DNA of 64,000 bases from Pseudomonas sp. MM211 (GCF_020386635.1 NZ_CP081942.1:4960001-5024000), one strand, 5' to 3'; positions 8,245 to 16,945 are shown, counted from the first letter of the stretch. A program made the numbers and translations. The notes: a model not told the origin generated them from the sequence alone.

Positions 8245-9927
8245 TTACAGGGTCGACAGAAACTCACTTCCTGCCGCCTGCCATTGCCCGATGTCGACGC
8301 GAATACGCTTTTTGTCCAGCTTGCCCACACTGGTCTTGGGAACTTCGGTAACAAGCGCGACCTGAGTGGGAATGGCCCACTTGTTTATGTGGCCTTGTTC
8401 GACGAAAGGCGTGAGGTGCTCCATGAGAATTCTAGCGTCCAGCGCCTGCCCCTCCTTCGCCACCACCAGCGCGAACGGCCGCTCGCCCCACTGCGGATCG
8501 GCCACGCCAACCACCGCGACTTCACGCACTGCAGGATGGCGACTGATCAGGTCTTCCAGCTCCAGCGAGGAGATCCACTCACCACCGGTCTTGATCACAT
8601 CTTTGATGCGGTCGCGAATGTCGATGAAGCCCATGGCGTCCAGGGTCGCCACATCGCCGGTGTGCATCCAGCCATGCGCCCACAGCTCTTCGCTCTTTTC
8701 CGGCTCGCGGTGGTAGCCCTGGGTCAGCCAGGGGGAGCGCAATACCAGTTCACCCTGGGTTTCGCCATCGTTTGGTAGTCGCTGGCCGTCGGCGTCCATG
8801 ATCGCCGCCTCCACCAGGGGCACCGGAATTCCGGCCTTGATGCGATAGGTGATGCGCTCGTCTTCACTGCCAGCAAGCAACTCCTCGTTGAGGTAACCAC
8901 AGGAAATCAGCGGGCAGGTTTCCGACATGCCATAGGCTGCTGTGAGCTGGATGCCGCTCGCCTTGGCTGCGTCATACAGCGCGCGATTCAGGGCGCTGCC
9001 ACCGATGATGACCTTCAGCCCCTTGAAATCGTAACCCTGGGCACCTGGGGCGCCGAGCAGCATCTGCAGGATGGTCGGCACGCAGTGGGAGAAGGTCACC
9101 TGCTCGCCCTTGATCAGTTTGCAAAGCATTTCCGGCTCGTAACGGCCCGGGTAAACCTGCTTCACCCCCAACAAGGTGGCGACATAGGGCACGCCCCAGG
9201 CATGCACGTGGAACATCGGCGTGATCGGCATGTACACATCATCGCTACCCATCAGGCGGATGCTGTCCAGGCTGCCGACGGTGCAGGCCATGGACAGAGT
9301 GTGCAGCACCAACTGGCGATGGGTGAAGTACACGCCCTTGGGGTTGCCGGTTGTCCCCGTGGTGTAGAAGGTAGTGGCCACCGAGTTCTCATCGAAATCG
9401 GCGAATTCGTATGCCGGGCTGGCAGCAGCCAGCAGCGCCTCGTACTCACCGACCAGGTTTGGCAGCTCTGCACGGGAGTCGTCACCATCGGTCAGCAGCA
9501 GCGTGCCGGTGACACCGGTGAGCTGATCGGCAATGCCTTGGTAAAGCGCAACGAAATCACTGTTGACCAGCACGAAACGGTCGTCGGCGTGGTTCATGGT
9601 GTAGAGAATCTGCTCGGGTGATAGGCGAATGTTGATGGTATGCAGCACCGCACCAATCATCGGCACCGCGAACATGCACTCCAGATAGCGGTGGCTGTCC
9701 CAGTCCATCACCGCCACCGTATCCCCAGCCTTGACCCCTGCCTGACCAAGCACATTGGCCAGACGCGCCACCCGCTCGGCGAAGGTCGCGTAGCTGTAGC
9801 GCAAGGTGTCGCGATAGACGATCTCGCGGGTTTTCTCGTAGCGACAGCCAGAGAGCAGCAGGTGCTTGATCAGCAGCGGGTATTGATGGGCATTGGCAGC
9901 GGGAGGAATGATGCGGGTCTGCAGCAT
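8245..9927 (-). CDS. Fatty-acyl-CoA ligase (AMP-forming, AlkK/FadD-like)
   Basis: A 560-residue ANL-superfamily enzyme that activates a carboxylic acid with ATP and CoA through an acyl-adenylate. Visible motifs: the P-loop YTTGTTGNPKG (about residue 187), AAYGMSETCP, the HTGDVATLDAMGF block, the hinge DRIKDVIKTGGEWIS, and the C-terminal catalytic Lys in SVGKLDKKR. Length and the GEWIS hinge match medium/long-chain acyl-CoA synthetases such as AlkK. AGGTGAG precedes the ATG. Neighbours are a divergent thiolase and the DUF1302/DUF1329 pair, so fatty-acid or related hydrophobic acid uptake and breakdown is the likely setting. Chain-length preference cannot be read from sequence. Confidence 0.88.
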   Translation of the reverse strand: MLQTRIIPPAANAHQYPLLIKHLLLSGCRYEKTREIVYRDTLRYSYATFAERVARLANVLGQAGVKAGDTVAVMDWDSHRYLECMFAVPMIGAVLHTINIRLSPEQILYTMNHADDRFVLVNSDFVALYQGIADQLTGVTGTLLLTDGDDSRAELPNLVGEYEALLAAASPAYEFADFDENSVATTFYTTGTTGNPKGVYFTHRQLVLHTLSMACTVGSLDSIRLMGSDDVYMPITPMFHVHAWGVPYVATLLGVKQVYPGRYEPEMLCKLIKGEQVTFSHCVPTILQMLLGAPGAQGYDFKGLKVIIGGSALNRALYDAAKASGIQLTAAYGMSETCPLISCGYLNEELLAGSEDERITYRIKAGIPVPLVEAAIMDADGQRLPNDGETQGELVLRSPWLTQGYHREPEKSEELWAHGWMHTGDVATLDAMGFIDIRDRIKDVIKTGGEWISSLELEDLISRHPAVREVAVVGVADPQWGERPFALVVAKEGQALDARILMEHLTPFVEQGHINKWAIPTQVALVTEVPKTSVGKLDKKRIRVDIGQWQAAGSEFLSTL

Positions 9928-10114
9928 GGGCTCACCTGTTATGGACTATTGTGGGTAGCGACGATATGAAGCGAAACCTGGGTGTGTCTTGGCATCTCGG
10001 CCGACAGTACCGCGAGCACGAACCCGCTCAAATGAGCCGATAGGATGACTTTTCAACCCTAGCCCAAGACCACAGCGCCTGTTTCGCCCCATTCCTGAAG
10101 ATCGAGGTAAAAAC

Positions 10115-11290
10115 ATGTCAGATATTGTCATCGTCAGCGGCGCACGCACGCCTATGGGGGGCTTCCAGGGCAGCCTGTCGACCGTCAGCGCCGTGGAGCT
10201 AGGCGCTACCGCGATCCGCGCAGCGGTAGCCAAAGCCGGTATCGCGCCAGCCGATGTGCAGGAAGTGATCATGGGCTGCGTGCTGCCCGCGGGCCTCAAA
10301 CAGGGGCCGGCACGGCAGGCTTCATTGGCCGCCGGCCTGCCCAGCGCCACAGGCTGCACCACCCTCAACAAACTCTGTGGTTCCGGCATGAAAGCGGTGA
10401 TGCTGGCCCACGACTTGATCAAGGCTGGCAGCAACGAGGTGATGATCGCCGGCGGCATGGAGAGCATGTCCAATGCCCCGTACCTTCTGCCGAAGGCACG
10501 TGGAGGCCTGCGCATGGGCCATGGTGAGGTCAAGGATCACATGTTCTTCGACGGCCTGGAGGACGCCCGCACGGGCCGCCTGATGGGTTCCTTCGCCCAG
10601 GAAACCGCGGATCGCTATGGCATCACACGCGAAGCCATGGATGCCTATGCCATCGAGTCATTGCGCCGCGCACAGCACGCCATGACCGCCGGGCTGCTGG
10701 CCGATGAGATCGTGCCCGTCACCCTCAGCACCCGACAGGGCGATACGCAGATAAGCGAGGACGAGCAACCGCTGAGCGCCAGGATCGACCGTATTCCGAG
10801 CCTGAAGCCGGCCTTTAGCAAGGACGGTAGCATCACTGCAGCCAACGCCAGCTCGATTTCCGATGGTGCCAGCGCGCTGCTGCTGATGAGTGCCGAGCAG
10901 GCCGAGGCGCGCGGCCTCAAGCCGTTGGCTCGAATCGTCGCCCACGCAACGCAGAGCCAGGATCCCAGCGAGTTCACCCTCGCCCCGATCGGCGCCATCA
11001 GCAACCTGCTGCGCAAGACCGGCTGGCAGAAAGACGAGGTCGACCTGTTCGAGATCAACGAAGCTTTCGCCATGGTCAGCATGCTGGCCATCCGTGAACA
11101 CGGCCTCGATCATGCCAAGGTGAACATCTACGGCGGCGCCTGCGCCCAGGGTCATCCGGTGGGCTCGACCGGCTCGCGGATCATCATCACGCTGATCAAC
11201 GCACTGCGCCAAACCGGTGGTAAACGCGGCATCGCCTCGCTGTGCATCGGGGGCGGCGAGGCGACGGCAATCGCCGTGGAAATCATCTAG
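10115..11290 (+). CDS. Acetyl-CoA acetyltransferase (thiolase)
   Basis: A 391-residue thiolase, the usual family length. The nucleophilic Cys88 lies in LNKLCGSGMK, the catalytic His in GHPVGSTGSR, and the second Cys (about 377) in SLCIGGGEAT; the NEAF motif (INEAFAMVS) is also present. Thiolases either condense two acetyl-CoA or cleave 3-ketoacyl-CoA. The sequence resembles the acetoacetyl-CoA thiolase/BktB branch more than FadA. GAGGT lies upstream of the ATG. It is divergent from the acyl-CoA ligase gene across 187 bases, which must hold promoters for both. No hydroxyacyl-CoA dehydrogenase gene accompanies it. Confidence 0.9.
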   Translation: MSDIVIVSGARTPMGGFQGSLSTVSAVELGATAIRAAVAKAGIAPADVQEVIMGCVLPAGLKQGPARQASLAAGLPSATGCTTLNKLCGSGMKAVMLAHDLIKAGSNEVMIAGGMESMSNAPYLLPKARGGLRMGHGEVKDHMFFDGLEDARTGRLMGSFAQETADRYGITREAMDAYAIESLRRAQHAMTAGLLADEIVPVTLSTRQGDTQISEDEQPLSARIDRIPSLKPAFSKDGSITAANASSISDGASALLLMSAEQAEARGLKPLARIVAHATQSQDPSEFTLAPIGAISNLLRKTGWQKDEVDLFEINEAFAMVSMLAIREHGLDHAKVNIYGGACAQGHPVGSTGSRIIITLINALRQTGGKRGIASLCIGGGEATAIAVEII

Positions 11291-11294
11291 CGCT

Positions 11295-11329
11295 CAGTGA
11301 AGGAGGAGCGCTCCTGCGCTCTTCACTTC
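11295..11329. terminator. Hairpin between convergent thiolase and LysE genes
   Basis: AGTGAA...GAGCGC pairs with GCGCTC...TTCACT with a small bulge. It lacks a clear T-run, so terminator activity is uncertain; part overlaps the end of the LysE-family gene. Confidence 0.35.
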
Positions 11330-11952
11330 AACTCGGTGAAGGCCAGTTTGATGCCCAGGCCGACCAGCACGGCGCCCATCAGGCGATCGAACCAGTGGCC
11401 CATGCGGGCAAAGCCATCACGCACCCGCTGATGGCTGAACAGCATTGCCACCAGGCAGAACCACAGTGCGGTGGCCACGGCCAGGTAGACACCGTAACCA
11501 CCCTGAACCAGCAGCGGTGTGTGTGGGTTGATCACCACGGTGAACAGCGACAGGAAGAACAGCGTCGCCTTGGGGTTCAGGCCATTAGTGACGAAACCCG
11601 TGACGAAGGCCCCGCGAGGCGTTCGCGCAACCACTGGAGCCTGATTCTGCGCGGCATCCGCAGTCGCAGGCTTGGCGCGTAGCGCCTTGAAACCGATGTA
11701 CAACAAATAGGCGGCGGCCAACCACTTCAAGGCATTGAACAACACGATGGACTGGGAAACGATCAGGCCGATCCCCAGCAGCGAATACGCCACGTGAACG
11801 AAAATCCCCACGCCTACGCCTAGCGCGCAGAACACACCCGTGCGGCGACCGTGCGCCACGCTTTCGCGCACCACGATGGCGAAGTCTGGCCCGGGGCTGG
11901 CCACGGCCAGCAGGTGAATCAGGGCGACGGTGAAGAATTCCATCCAGTACAT
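11323..11952 (-). CDS. LysE/RhtB-family amino-acid exporter
   Basis: A 209-residue inner-membrane protein with about six hydrophobic segments. The N-terminal signature VASPGPDFAIVVRESVAHGRRTGV (split here as VASPGPDFAIVV and RESVAHGRR) is diagnostic for LysE/RhtB exporters, and GLNPKATLFFLSLF is the second conserved block. The family exports amino acids or related small molecules using the proton motive force. The substrate is unknown. GGAG stands five bases before ATG 11952; an internal Met at codon 4 is an alternative. It is transcribed toward the thiolase gene and away from the glycerate dehydrogenase gene. Confidence 0.9.
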   Translation of the reverse strand: MYWMEFFTVALIHLLAVASPGPDFAIVVRESVAHGRRTGVFCALGVGVGIFVHVAYSLLGIGLIVSQSIVLFNALKWLAAAYLLYIGFKALRAKPATADAAQNQAPVVARTPRGAFVTGFVTNGLNPKATLFFLSLFTVVINPHTPLLVQGGYGVYLAVATALWFCLVAMLFSHQRVRDGFARMGHWFDRLMGAVLVGLGIKLAFTELK

Positions 11953-11999
11953 AGCGGCTCCGCATTGGGCTTCAACCTGTCGCTGGCCTTCAATGGTCG

Positions 12000-12023
12000 A
12001 GCTTCACCCTTGAGGGTCAAGCT
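12000..12023. repeat. Small hairpin AGCTT-ACCC / GGGT-AAGCT
   Basis: An inverted repeat (AGCTTcACCC, ttga, GGGTcAAGCT) between the LysE-family start and the glycerate dehydrogenase gene. Possible leader structure or remnant of the AGCTT-type intergenic repeats seen elsewhere in this window. Confidence 0.35.
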
Positions 12024-12095
12024 GCCGCAGACGGCGAACAGGTTCTGATAGGCTGCACTTTACTTCCCAACAAGATTGCCAGAAAGGTACAGCTG

Positions 12096-13061
12096 ATGAG
12101 CAAAACCGGCCGCGCAGTATTTCTCGACTACCGTTCCCTCGACCTCGGCGATCTGGACATGAGCCCGCTGCGCGAGCAGTTCGCCGAACTGATATTGCAC
12201 GAGCGGAGTACGTCGGAGCAGGTCATCGAACGGCTGCAGGCCGCCCGCGTGGCCATCGTCAACAAGGCAGTGATCGATGCATCGGTGCTCGCCGCTTGCC
12301 CGGATCTTGAGCTGGTACTGGTAACCGCCACCGGTACCAACAATGTCGATCTGGATGCCGCCCGAACCCATGGCGTGACCGTCTGCAACTGCCAGGGTTA
12401 CGGCACGCCCTCGGTTGCGCAGCACACCCTCACGCTGCTGCTCGCCCTGGCTACCAGCCTGGCGGATTACCAACGCGACATCCGCGCCGGTCGCTGGCAG
12501 CAATCACCGATGTTCTGCCTGCTCGACCATCCGATCGTCGAACTCGAAGGCAAGACCCTGGGCATGCTCGGTCATGGTGAACTGGGCGGTGCCGTCGCCC
12601 GGCTGGCCGAAGCCTTCGGTATGCGCGTGCTCTACGGGCAGTTGCCGGGCCGCCCGCCGCGAGCGGATCGCCTGCCGCTGGACGAACTGCTCCCTCAGGT
12701 CGATGCACTGACCCTGCATTGCCCGCTGACCGAGCAGACCCGCAACCTGATCACCGCCCGCGAACTGGATCTGCTCAAACCCGGCGCTTTCGTGATCAAT
12801 ACCGCCCGTGGCGGCCTTATCGACGAGCAGGCCCTGGCCGACGCCCTGCGTGCCGGCAAACTCGGCGGCGCAGCCACCGATGTGCTGACTCAGGAGCCGC
12901 CCCGTGATGGCAACCCGTTGCTGGCTGTCGACATTCCTCGTCTGATCATCACGCCCCACAGCGCCTGGGGTAGCCGCGAGGCGCGTCAGCGGATCGTCGG
13001 GCAACTGGCGGAAAATGCGGCAGGCTTTCTGTCAGGCCAGGCAAAGCGGCAAGTGAACTGA
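12096..13061 (+). CDS. hprA: D-2-hydroxyacid dehydrogenase, probable glycerate dehydrogenase
   Basis: A 321-residue NAD(P)-dependent D-isomer-specific dehydrogenase. The nucleotide-binding glycine motif is GMLGHGELGGAV (about residue 152). The catalytic Arg lies in NTARGGLID, the Glu in LTQEPP and the His in ITPHSAWGSREA, the complete Arg-Glu-His set. Sequence and length resemble bacterial glycerate dehydrogenase (hydroxypyruvate reductase), which interconverts hydroxypyruvate and D-glycerate. AAAGGT precedes the ATG. It is followed by rsmC in the same direction. Assignment to HprA rather than another member of the family is moderately sure. Confidence 0.8.
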   Translation: MSKTGRAVFLDYRSLDLGDLDMSPLREQFAELILHERSTSEQVIERLQAARVAIVNKAVIDASVLAACPDLELVLVTATGTNNVDLDAARTHGVTVCNCQGYGTPSVAQHTLTLLLALATSLADYQRDIRAGRWQQSPMFCLLDHPIVELEGKTLGMLGHGELGGAVARLAEAFGMRVLYGQLPGRPPRADRLPLDELLPQVDALTLHCPLTEQTRNLITARELDLLKPGAFVINTARGGLIDEQALADALRAGKLGGAATDVLTQEPPRDGNPLLAVDIPRLIITPHSAWGSREARQRIVGQLAENAAGFLSGQAKRQVN

Positions 13062-13115
13062 AGGCTCTGCCCTTCGCCTCCAGCTTTGGGCTTGCAGCTT
13101 GAAGCTGGCCCCCCT
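13062..13115. repeat. Intergenic AGCTT-type repeat
   Basis: The spacer before rsmC contains CAGCTTTGGGCTTGCAGCTTG followed by AAGCTGG, a cluster of short direct and inverted GCTTGCAGCTT elements. Similar elements lie at about 29290-29335. Such dispersed intergenic repeats are common in Pseudomonas. Confidence 0.4.
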
Positions 13116-13145
13116 ACCCTTCGCGCTTTTGCCGGGGGAGATCTC

Positions 13146-14144
13146 ATGGATCCGCGAAGTGAAGTGCTGCTGCGTCAGGCCGAGCTGTTCAACGGCCCGA
13201 TACTGCTCGCGGGGCTCCCCGCCGATGACCTGCTCGGGCAACTGCCACACGCCTTTGGCTGGAGCTGGCACGCAGGCGACCACGGCCGACTCGAAACTCG
13301 CTTCGCCGAGCGCAGCAGCTTTGGGGTGACCCCGCCGCAGGCCAGCTTCGACGCTGCTGTGCTGTTTCTGCCCAAGTCCCGCGAGCTGACCGGTTACCTG
13401 CTCGACGCTCTGGCTGCCCGTCTGCCAGGTGGCGTGCTTTATCTGGTCGGCGAAAAGCGCGCTGGCGTCGAGCGTGCGGCCAAACAGATGGGCGCCTATG
13501 GCACGCCGCGCAAGCTCGACAGCGCGCGCCACTGCCAGCTGTGGCAAGTGCGCGTGGAACAGGCACCCGCCAACCCGGATCTCTCCACGCTGGCGCAGCA
13601 CTACAGTCTGCAACTCGATGACGGCCCGCTCGAGGTGATCACCCTCCCCGGGGTATTCAGCCATGGCCGGCTGGACATCGGCAGCGCCCTGCTGCTCGAA
13701 CACCTGAGCGAGCTGCCGAGCGGCCACTTACTGGACTTCGGCTGTGGCGCCGGCGTGCTTGGTGCGGTACTCAAACGTCGCTATCCAGACAGCCACGTCA
13801 CGCTGCTCGACGTCGATGCGTTTGCCGTCGCCAGCAGCCGCCTGACCCTGGCTGCGAATGGCCTGGAAGCTGACGTGATCAGCGGTGATGGCATCGCCGC
13901 GGCGCCTAGCGAGCTGAGCGCAATCCTCAGCAACCCACCGTTCCACCAAGGCGTGCATACCCATTATCAGGCCAGCGAAGACTTGCTGCGTCAGGCAGCC
14001 AAACACCTGCGCAAGGGTGGGCAGATTCGCTTGGTGGCCAACCGCTTCCTCAAATACCCGCCGCTGATCGAGCAGCATATCGGCACCTGCCACACCCTGG
14101 CCGATGCCGAGGGTTTCCGCATCTACCAAGCGCTCAGCCGCTGA
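13146..14144 (+). CDS. rsmC: 16S rRNA (guanine(1207)-N2)-methyltransferase
   Basis: A 332-residue two-domain RsmC-type enzyme. The N-terminal half is a degenerate methyltransferase-like domain; the C-terminal half has the SAM-binding motif [12 protein letters not shown] (about residue 195) and the N2-guanine signature SNPPFHQG (about 262). The family methylates G1207 of 16S rRNA in the assembled 30S subunit. I chose ATG 13146 because GGGGGAG lies just upstream; an earlier in-frame Met would translate the repeat-rich spacer. It follows the dehydrogenase gene by 84 bases and precedes the Mn2+ riboswitch. Confidence 0.9.
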   Translation: MDPRSEVLLRQAELFNGPILLAGLPADDLLGQLPHAFGWSWHAGDHGRLETRFAERSSFGVTPPQASFDAAVLFLPKSRELTGYLLDALAARLPGGVLYLVGEKRAGVERAAKQMGAYGTPRKLDSARHCQLWQVRVEQAPANPDLSTLAQHYSLQLDDGPLEVITLPGVFSHGRLDIGSALLLEHLSELPSGHLLDFGCGAGVLGAVLKRRYPDSHVTLLDVDAFAVASSRLTLAANGLEADVISGDGIAAAPSELSAILSNPPFHQGVHTHYQASEDLLRQAAKHLRKGGQIRLVANRFLKYPPLIEQHIGTCHTLADAEGFRIYQALSR

Positions 14145-14212
14145 AACGTCGGGCCTGCGGCACAGCGGCGCAGGCCTTGCCCAAAACGCCCTACTTGGGC
14201 AGAATGCGCGCG

Positions 14213-14440
14213 TCCTAGGGGAGTAGTCTCCCGCGAGCGCCAGCTCGCCCGGCATGCATCAACATACTTGGTCAGCTGACCATGGTGCGTGCGACCCAAG
14301 ACCCGCCAAGACGGGTCTGCGCCACTCGGCCACAGCAAGCACGAGTGCCGCGCAGGGTTTGACAAGACCTATGACACGAACACCTTACCCGGGGCGGGAA
14401 GGCTGTACGTGTCATAGCCGTGTCTACCCGCCCCTTTAGG
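14213..14440 (+). promoter_or_regulatory. yybP-ykoY (Mn2+) riboswitch
   Basis: The leader of the TMEM165-type gene carries the class signature: GGGGAGTAG at 14218-14226, GCATGCATCAACATAC in the middle, and the closing CTACCCGCCCC at the 3' end (14424-14434). A long stem CTATGACACG/CGTGTCATAG (14369-14417) lies before the 3' strand. yybP-ykoY RNAs bind Mn2+ and control Mn2+ exporters. The 5' CCTAGGGG can pair with 3' CCCC-ttt-AGG, so the closing stem would include the AGG of the ribosome binding site, pointing to translational control. Identification is by motif and context, not by covariance search. Confidence 0.88.
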
Positions 14441-14447
14441 AAACCTG

Positions 14448-15038
14448 ATGCTGGAATCTCTTTTCGTTCCCACCCTGATCGTTGCCCTGGCGGAAATCGG
14501 CGACAAGACGCAGCTGCTCGCGTTGCTGCTGGCGGCGCGCTTCCGCAGGCCGTGGCCGATCATCTGGGGCATGGCGGTCGCCACCCTGGCCAATCACCTG
14601 GTGGCTGGCGCGGTCGGTAACTGGGTAGCGGGGCTGCTATCTCCCGCGCTGCTCAGCTGGATACTCGCCGCCTCGTTCATCATTGTGGCGCTGTGGACGC
14701 TGATTCCAGACAAGCTCGACGATGACGAAAGCTCCAACCTGAAACGCTATAGCCCGTTCCTGACCACCCTGATCGCCTTCTTCCTGGCCGAGATGGGCGA
14801 CAAGACCCAGGTGGCGACCGTGATGCTCGCCGCCCAGTATCCGCACTTCATCATGGTGGTCATCGGCACCACTCTGGGCATGCTGATCGCCAACGTACCG
14901 GTGGTACTGGCCGGCAACTTCGCTGCAGATCGCCTGCCCCTCACCCTGATCCGCCGGCTGGCCGCCACCGCCTTCGCGGCGCTGGCGCTCTACGCGGCCT
15001 ATCAGGCAATGCTGTTGAGTGGTGTGATAGGCCGTTAA
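14448..15038 (+). CDS. TMEM165/GDT1-family (UPF0016) manganese exporter
   Basis: A 196-residue inner-membrane protein with six predicted helices arranged as two related halves. Each half carries the family motif: VALAEIGDKTQLL near residue 14 and FLAEMGDKTQVA near 108. Members of this cation transporter family export Mn2+ (MneA of Vibrio is the bacterial example). The Mn2+ riboswitch directly upstream supports that role here. AGGAAA precedes the ATG. It stands alone, followed by a convergent M48 protease gene. Confidence 0.9.
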   Translation: MLESLFVPTLIVALAEIGDKTQLLALLLAARFRRPWPIIWGMAVATLANHLVAGAVGNWVAGLLSPALLSWILAASFIIVALWTLIPDKLDDDESSNLKRYSPFLTTLIAFFLAEMGDKTQVATVMLAAQYPHFIMVVIGTTLGMLIANVPVVLAGNFAADRLPLTLIRRLAATAFAALALYAAYQAMLLSGVIGR

Positions 15039-15069
15039 TCGCCCCCGCGTTAGCGTGCGCTAAGCATCT

Positions 15070-15120
15070 AACGCAGGCAGCGGCGCAGATCGCCGAATGA
15101 GTACTGCGCTGCCGCCTGTC
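15070..15120. terminator. Imperfect GC-rich hairpin between convergent genes
   Basis: CAGGCAGCGGCGCAG and CTGCGCTGCCGCCTG can form a long imperfect stem between the TMEM165-type gene and the M48 gene. No T-run follows on either strand, so its termination role is only possible. Confidence 0.3.
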
Positions 15121-15146
15121 ATCCAATGACGGCAACAGACACTAGA

Positions 15147-15962
15147 TCACTTCTTCGCTTGCTGATAAAGCGGCATTACCTTCGGAATAGCTGCCTGCAG
15201 CGACGCGATGCGGCTCGAGGAAGCCGGGTGAGTGCTCATGAACTCAGGCGGCGAGCCCTCGCTGGCCTTGGCCATTTTTTCCCACAGCGAGACCGCCGCA
15301 TTGGGGTTGAATCCACCCCGCGCGGACAACTCCAGGCCTATCAGGTCGGCTTCGTTCTCATTGCTGCGGCTGTTGGGCAGCGTCATCCCGTAGTTCACCG
15401 CTGCGTCAGCCAGTGCCATCTTATCCGGCGTTACGCCCAGCAACGCAGCAGCGCCCTGCTTGGCCAGGTTCACACCATAGGCCTTGGACATCGCCTCTCG
15501 ACCGTGCTCACGCAAAGCGTGGGCAATCTCGTGGCCCATCACCGCGGCGATCTCGTCATCGGTGAGTTTCAGTTTGTCGATGATGCCCGTGTAAAAAATG
15601 ATCTTGCCGCCCGGGCCACAGTTGGCATTCAGCTCTGGGCTATCGATCAGGTTGACTTCCCACTGCCACTGGGCGGCATCGGGACGGAACAGCGGCGCCT
15701 GTTTGATAAGACGGTCGGCAATGCGCTGCAGACGCTTGGCATCTGCGCTGTTTTTCTCCAGCACGCCCTGCTTAGACGCTTCGCTAAGCGTCTGCTGATA
15801 GGACTGGGCATACATCTGGTTGACTTCATCGGTCGACAACGCGCTGAACATATACTGCTTGCGCTCGACACCCACTGCGCCACCGCTGGTGGTGTTGACG
15901 GACTGGCATCCCGCCAGCAGCAAGGCCGCAGCCAGAGTAGTGAAAGACAACGACGATTTCAT
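15147..15962 (-). CDS. M48-family metallopeptidase lipoprotein (LoiP-like)
   Basis: A 271-residue lipoprotein protease. The signal peptide ends in the lipobox LLAGC (Cys19). The zinc site is HEIAH (about residue 143) in AAVMGHEIAHALREH, with the third ligand Glu in SNENEADLIG, both standard for M48 peptidases. The layout resembles the outer-membrane quality-control protease LoiP/YggG. GGGAGAT lies before the ATG. It is monocistronic, convergent with the TMEM165-type gene. The physiological substrates are unknown; a role in envelope protein turnover is inferred from the family. Confidence 0.88.
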   Translation of the reverse strand: MKSSLSFTTLAAALLLAGCQSVNTTSGGAVGVERKQYMFSALSTDEVNQMYAQSYQQTLSEASKQGVLEKNSADAKRLQRIADRLIKQAPLFRPDAAQWQWEVNLIDSPELNANCGPGGKIIFYTGIIDKLKLTDDEIAAVMGHEIAHALREHGREAMSKAYGVNLAKQGAAALLGVTPDKMALADAAVNYGMTLPNSRSNENEADLIGLELSARGGFNPNAAVSLWEKMAKASEGSPPEFMSTHPASSSRIASLQAAIPKVMPLYQQAKK

Positions 15963-16029
15963 GCTGGATCTCCCTGAGGTCTGAGCGGCGTATGCTAGGG
16001 ACTGTAAGAGGTGCTCGCAAGTTGAGTGA

Positions 16030-16647
16030 TCAAGCGGGCGTCAGACACTCGGGCCCATCAAGTGTCGGATCATTGACCAAGTTGCTCAAGACCCGTTCCC
16101 GCAGCACCGGTGACGTACCAACGAGCAGTGCCTGCAGCTCTTCCACTGGCGTATCCGCCGCCAGCCAACGCTGCTGATCGTGCTCATTCAAGAGCAGCGG
16201 GCGGCGCAATGTGGCAGCGGCCTGGGTGACCAATGCAGCACTCAGGTAAACATGCCCTTCGACCGGATAAGCCTCCCACAGGGCTGCGAAATAGAGCAGC
16301 GAATCCTGGCCACTCAACCAATAAGGGCGCTTACGTGCGGTTCCACGCCACTCATAGAAACCGTTGGCCGGGATCAAGCCACGGCGCAGGCGAAAAGCGT
16401 CGCGAAACATTGGCTGCTCAGCCAGGGTTTCAGCGCGGGCATGGGCAGGCGTTTTCGACAAATCCTTGAGCCAGGATGGCGTCAGCCCCCAGCGAACACG
16501 CACCAGCGAGCGTTGCTCGCCATCGGCACGCTGCAGCAGCACCTGGGCGCCTGGCGCAAGATTCCAGTGCGGCTGTTGATCAGCGGGGAAACCGGGTAGC
16601 GCTGCAAAGGCAGGCGTCCAGCGAAACAGGGCGAAGCGTCCACTCAT
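16030..16647 (-). CDS. SRAP (YedK/HMCES)-family protein lacking the catalytic Cys2
   Basis: A 205-residue SRAP-domain protein. Canonical YedK crosslinks to abasic sites through Cys2, which is exposed when Met1 is removed, helped by Asn75, Glu105 and His160 (E. coli numbering). Here the N-terminus is MSGRFALFRW, so Cys2 is Ser. The Asn75 position is His69 (AHARAET), Glu is kept (GFYEW, Glu99), and the His160 position is Thr146 (ATLRRP instead of IHDRRP). The fold motifs WNLAPG and WGLTPSW remain. The ATG at 16647 is fixed by the conserved SGRF start. Covalent AP-site crosslinking therefore seems impossible; DNA binding or another role may persist. Confidence 0.87.
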   Translation of the reverse strand: MSGRFALFRWTPAFAALPGFPADQQPHWNLAPGAQVLLQRADGEQRSLVRVRWGLTPSWLKDLSKTPAHARAETLAEQPMFRDAFRLRRGLIPANGFYEWRGTARKRPYWLSGQDSLLYFAALWEAYPVEGHVYLSAALVTQAAATLRRPLLLNEHDQQRWLAADTPVEELQALLVGTSPVLRERVLSNLVNDPTLDGPECLTPA

Positions 16648-16684
16648 GGGGTACCCGGTCAGGAGGAGTAGGCGCGAGACTGCC

Positions 16685-16945
16685 TTAGCACAGCAACACA
16701 CCCTGAAAATTATCCGGTTCGTCACCGGGCAGCGGTTGCGCGCCATTGTACTCGGCGATCAACCGCTGGGCGCGCTCGGCGTCGTCATCCTCGACCAGCA
16801 TCCCGAGCAAGCCGCAGGCCGGCAGCTCGCCGACCGCACCGACTAGGTGGCCGCCAATCAGATGCGCCTGAATACCTTCACTGGCGAGCATGCTCCTCAA
16901 CAGCTCGCCCTCCATAAGATCCTGTGGCTCGTAGATCCGCTTCAT
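16685..16945 (-). CDS. DUF2007 small protein (putative signal-transducing)
   Basis: An 86-residue soluble protein starting [25 protein letters not shown], here given as MKRIYEP and LMEGELLRSMLASEGI, typical of DUF2007. The family has a ferredoxin-like fold related to the PII/ACT type and no known reaction. Its ATG overlaps the stop of the upstream cysteine-rich gene by one base (TGATG), so the two are translationally coupled. It ends 38 bases before the start of the SRAP gene, and the three genes may form one transcript. Confidence 0.8.
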   Translation of the reverse strand: MKRIYEPQDLMEGELLRSMLASEGIQAHLIGGHLVGAVGELPACGLLGMLVEDDDAERAQRLIAEYNGAQPLPGDEPDNFQGVLLC

